NCBI RefSeq assembly: GCF_003851545.1
Contig: NZ_BHVX01000006.1
Location: 1 to 64,000, forward strand
From: Ralstonia sp. SET104
Lineage (GTDB): Bacteria; Pseudomonadota; Gammaproteobacteria; Burkholderiales; Burkholderiaceae
Direction: 5' to 3'
DNA length: 64,000 bases
The notes beneath the pieces were generated by a model. The model was not told the DNA's origin. It made no database searches and was given only the letters and a program-made list of their open reading frames with translations. Both the position numbers and the translations under genes were made by a program. This document shows, piece by piece, positions 61,711 through 64,000 of the stretch (its first letter is position 1; each line of letters begins with the position of its first letter).

Positions 61711-63063
61711 TTAAACGACGGTCGACAGCGCCAGCGTGAGCAGCAGCGCCACGATCGAGATAATGGTCTCCAGCACCGTCCATGTCTTGAAGGTCTGCGG
61801 CACGGTCAGGTTGAAGTACTCCTTCACCAGCCAGAAGCCGCCGTCATTCACGTGCGACAGGATCAGCGAACCGGCGCCGGTGGCCAGCACCATCAGCTCC
61901 GGCTTGACAGCCGCGCCCGAGGCGGCAGCGATGGGAGCGACGATGCCGCAGGCGGTGGTCATGGCCACGGTGGCCGAACCCGTAGCGATACGGATCAGCA
62001 CGGCAACCACCCAGCCCAGCAGCAGCGGCGACAGATGCGCATCGGTGGCGACAGCCACGATGGCCTTCGACACGCCCGAGTCACGCAGGATCTGGCCGAA
62101 GCCGCCGCCCGCGCCCACCACCAGCGTGATCGTGGCGATCGGCGCCAGGCACTCGTTGGTGAACTTGAGGATGGTTTCGCGGTTAAAGCCGCGGGCCTTG
62201 CCGAAGGTGTAGAAGCTGACGATGGCGGCAATCAGCAGCGCCATGACCGAGTTGCCGGCCAGCTTGAGGATGTCATTCGCCAGCGTCTTGGGTGCGGCGA
62301 TCAGGTCAGCCCAACTGCCGATCAGCATCAGCACCACCGGCAGCAGGATCGTGAACAGCGTCACGCCAAAACCCGGCAGCTCGCGCTTCTGGTCGGCTTC
62401 AACAAATTGCGCGGCCAGCGGGTTGTTCTCGTCCGGCTTGACGTAGCGCGAAACCAGCATCGCCCACAGCGGACCGGCCAGGATGGCGGTCGGCAGGCCA
62501 ACGATCAGCGCATACATGATGGTCTTGCCGATGTCCGCCTGGTAAGCCGTCACGGCCAGCAGTGCAGCCGGGTGCGGCGGGATCAGCCCGTGCACCACCG
62601 ACAGCCCTGCCACCATCGGCAGGCCGACCATCAGGATCGGCGTGCCCGTGCGCTTGGCTACGTTGAAGGCAATCGGGATCAGCAGCACGAAACCGACTTC
62701 AAAGAACACCGGCAAGCCAATGATGAACGCCACCACCATCATGGCCCAGTGCGCGTTTTTCTCGCCAAAGGCACTGATGAGCGTTTTGGCGATGCGCTCG
62801 GCACCGCCGGATTCCGCCATCATCTTGCCGAGCATCGTCCCTAAGCCCACCACCAGCGCAATGTGGCCGAGCGTGCCGCCCACACCGGTTTCAAACGCCT
62901 TGACGATGTTGCCCATCGGCATGCCGACCACCACGCCCAGGGCGAGCGAGACGACGATCAGCGTGACGAACGGGTTCAGTTTCTGAACAGCAATCAGGTA
63001 AATCAGCGCGACTACCGCTAGCGCGGCGGTCAGCAATAGCGAGTTGCCTTGCATCGGGACCAT
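61711..63063 (-). CDS. GntP-family gluconate/organic acid permease
   Basis: A 450-residue inner-membrane symporter of the gluconate:H+ (GntP) family, with about 12 to 14 helices. The family segments GVGGTLGHIALVVGLGTMLG, GLPVFFEVGFVLLIPIAF and LIPPHPAALLAVTAYQ are present. The ATG at 63063 follows GAGGAGGAAA. It lies between the ridA and eda genes, which argues for uptake of an aldonate or D-amino-acid-derived acid; GntP relatives also carry D-serine and D-glycerate. Confidence 0.92.
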   Translation of the reverse strand: MVPMQGNSLLLTAALAVVALIYLIAVQKLNPFVTLIVVSLALGVVVGMPMGNIVKAFETGVGGTLGHIALVVGLGTMLGKMMAESGGAERIAKTLISAFGEKNAHWAMMVVAFIIGLPVFFEVGFVLLIPIAFNVAKRTGTPILMVGLPMVAGLSVVHGLIPPHPAALLAVTAYQADIGKTIMYALIVGLPTAILAGPLWAMLVSRYVKPDENNPLAAQFVEADQKRELPGFGVTLFTILLPVVLMLIGSWADLIAAPKTLANDILKLAGNSVMALLIAAIVSFYTFGKARGFNRETILKFTNECLAPIATITLVVGAGGGFGQILRDSGVSKAIVAVATDAHLSPLLLGWVVAVLIRIATGSATVAMTTACGIVAPIAAASGAAVKPELMVLATGAGSLILSHVNDGGFWLVKEYFNLTVPQTFKTWTVLETIISIVALLLTLALSTVV

Positions 63064-63157
63064 CGGGTTTCCTCCTCAGGGATATTCACGGCTCTTGTTG
63101 TCGTAGGCGCCCCGTTGTGCAGGGCGCCCGTTTTGAACTGCGCTGTTGTATTGCGAG

Positions 63158-63544
63158 TTACGGCTTCTTGTACGCTACGCAATCGACTTCAACCTTGCAG
63201 TCGATCACCATGCTCGACACCACGCAGGCACGCGCCGGCGGGTTGGCACCGAAGTACTCCTTGAACACCTTGTTGAACGACTGGAAGTCGCGCGGATCAT
63301 CCAGCCACACGCCGCAGCGCACGACGTGCTCAGGGCCGTAGCCGGCCTCGGCCAGAATGGCGAGCACGTTCTTGATGGTCTGGTGCGATTGCTCGACGAT
63401 GCCGTTGCCGACCACCTCGCCGTTCACCATGGGCGTCTGGCCAGAAACAAACAGCCAGCCGTCTGCGCCGGCGGCGCGGGCAAAGGGCAGGTGCTGGCCC
63501 CCGGTGCCGGTGCCGCCTTCAACGCCAATTCGGGTAATCGTCAT
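63158..63544 (-). CDS. RidA/YjgF-family protein
   Basis: A 128-residue protein of the RidA family, trimeric enzymes that hydrolyse reactive enamine/imine intermediates of amino acid metabolism. GWLFVSGQTPMVNGEVVG, the QTIKNVLAILAEAGYGPEHV helix and PARACVV (with the conserved arginine) are recognisable. It lies directly between a D-aminoacylase gene and gntP on the minus strand, so it probably clears the 2-aminoacrylate or imine formed from a D-amino acid in this pathway. Confidence 0.92.
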   Translation of the reverse strand: MTITRIGVEGGTGTGGQHLPFARAAGADGWLFVSGQTPMVNGEVVGNGIVEQSHQTIKNVLAILAEAGYGPEHVVRCGVWLDDPRDFQSFNKVFKEYFGANPPARACVVSSMVIDCKVEVDCVAYKKP

Positions 63545-63585
63545 CGCTACGTTCCTTCTTTCAAACTTTCAAACCAAACTCAGAT

Positions 63586-64000
63586 TCAGTGAACTTCAGC
63601 CGCGCCAAGTGTCTGGGCGCGCGGCCCGCGCTTAAGAAAGCGCCCCGCGCCGGATGTCTGTACAGCGGGCTGCACGGCGCCGCCCCGATACGACAGTTGG
63701 CCGTTGACCCACACCGCCGCAATGCCCGCCGCTGGTTGCTGTGGGTCGGTAAAGGTGGCGACATCGCGCACCGTTTCGGGGTCGAAGAGCACAAGGTCGG
63801 CCCAGTAGCCCTCGCGCACCAGGCCGCGTTCGGTCAGGCCGAAGCGTTCGGCGGACTGACCGGTCATCTTGCGAATGGCCGCCGACAGCGACAGCAGCTT
63901 GCGCTCGCGGCTGTAGTACCCGAGCACGCGCGGGAAAGCGCCCCACAGGCGCGGATGCGGTTTCGGGTCGTTCGGCAGGCCGTCAGAGCCGATGACGGTG
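63586..64000 (-). CDS. D-aminoacylase (N-acyl-D-amino-acid deacylase), C-terminal part
   Basis: The 3' part of an amidohydrolase gene that runs out of the window on the right. The 137 visible codons (TVIGSDGLPNDPKPHPRLWG, then RVLGYYSRERKLLSLSAAIR, KMTGQSAERFGLTERG and the terminal metal-dependent hydrolase beta domain GYWADLVLFDPETVRD) match the C-terminus of D-aminoacylases, which free D-amino acids from N-acyl forms. The Asp in IGSDGLP belongs to the active-site metal/acid group. It is the first visible gene of the ridA-gntP-eda group, 41 nt before ridA. Confidence 0.88.
   Translation of the reverse strand, partial: TVIGSDGLPNDPKPHPRLWGAFPRVLGYYSRERKLLSLSAAIRKMTGQSAERFGLTERGLVREGYWADLVLFDPETVRDVATFTDPQQPAAGIAAVWVNGQLSYRGGAVQPAVQTSGAGRFLKRGPRAQTLGAAEVH

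Overview
The window is GC-rich, densely coded DNA from a Gram-negative chromosome. Gene content points to a Burkholderiaceae betaproteobacterium, most likely Ralstonia or a close relative: a sigma-54 driven nirBD-nas assimilation operon, a CioAB-type cytochrome bd oxidase with a GbsR/MarR regulator, PagL, ArnT, a three-gene Mdt-type RND pump with its own outer-membrane factor, and Burkholderiales-type LysR, AraC and MFS genes. This is inference from gene families; no rRNA or other taxonomic marker is present. I found no rRNA, tRNA, CRISPR array, insertion sequence or prophage.

Layout. 0.1-9.7 kb: azoR with a divergent LysR regulator and a DHA2 efflux pump, a DUF2236 oxygenase-like protein, two small uncharacterised proteins, a large serine/threonine-rich lipoprotein and a divergent LuxR-type regulator. 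9.9-12.9 kb: the gbsR-cydA-cydB operon on the minus strand. 13.2-13.9 kb: a GlsB/YeaQ membrane protein and a small hypothetical. 14.0-22.6 kb: the nitrate/nitrite assimilation operon (NarK-type transporter, nirB, nirD, FAD reductase, nasA). It is preceded by an NtrC-like site, a sigma-54 promoter and a leader RNA with two hexaloop hairpins and a terminator, the layout of an ANTAR antitermination switch. 22.6-24.7 kb: DUF2239 gene plus MATE exporter under a promoter flanked by two CCCGGGTAA boxes.

24.7-33.4 kb: a minus-strand catabolic cluster of unassigned substrate (BKACE-family enzyme, MFS importer, quinone oxidoreductase, TauD/TfdA dioxygenase, porin, RBBP9-type hydrolase, Rieske ferredoxin). 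It ends in an acyl-CoA ligase remnant, faces an OruR-like AraC regulator, and is followed by an MFS remnant. 33.5-36.9 kb: two divergent phospholipase D/cardiolipin synthase genes. 37-44.7 kb: entericidin-like lipoprotein, chemotaxis receptor, and a run of c-di-GMP-related genes (degenerate GGDEF-EAL protein, YcgR-like PilZ protein, PAS-PAS-GGDEF cyclase) with a GtrA protein and a small hypothetical between them.

44.8-59.5 kb: an envelope-defence neighbourhood: pagL, an RND pump operon (adaptor, two permeases, outer-membrane factor), a divergent OmpR-type two-component system with a CpxR-like direct repeat between them, a DUF333 lipoprotein with a hexanucleotide repeat, and arnT. 59.6-61.0 kb: a LysR remnant, an FMN riboswitch and ribB. 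61.05 kb to the end: eda, gntP, ridA and the 3' part of a D-aminoacylase gene, probably one operon for D-amino acid or aldonate catabolism.

Three genes (acyl-CoA ligase, MFS transporter, LysR regulator) survive as N-terminal and C-terminal pieces joined in frame after loss of the middle. That recurring style of decay is one of the more unusual aspects of the window. The most informative regulatory element is the nitrate operon leader at 14.1-14.26 kb.
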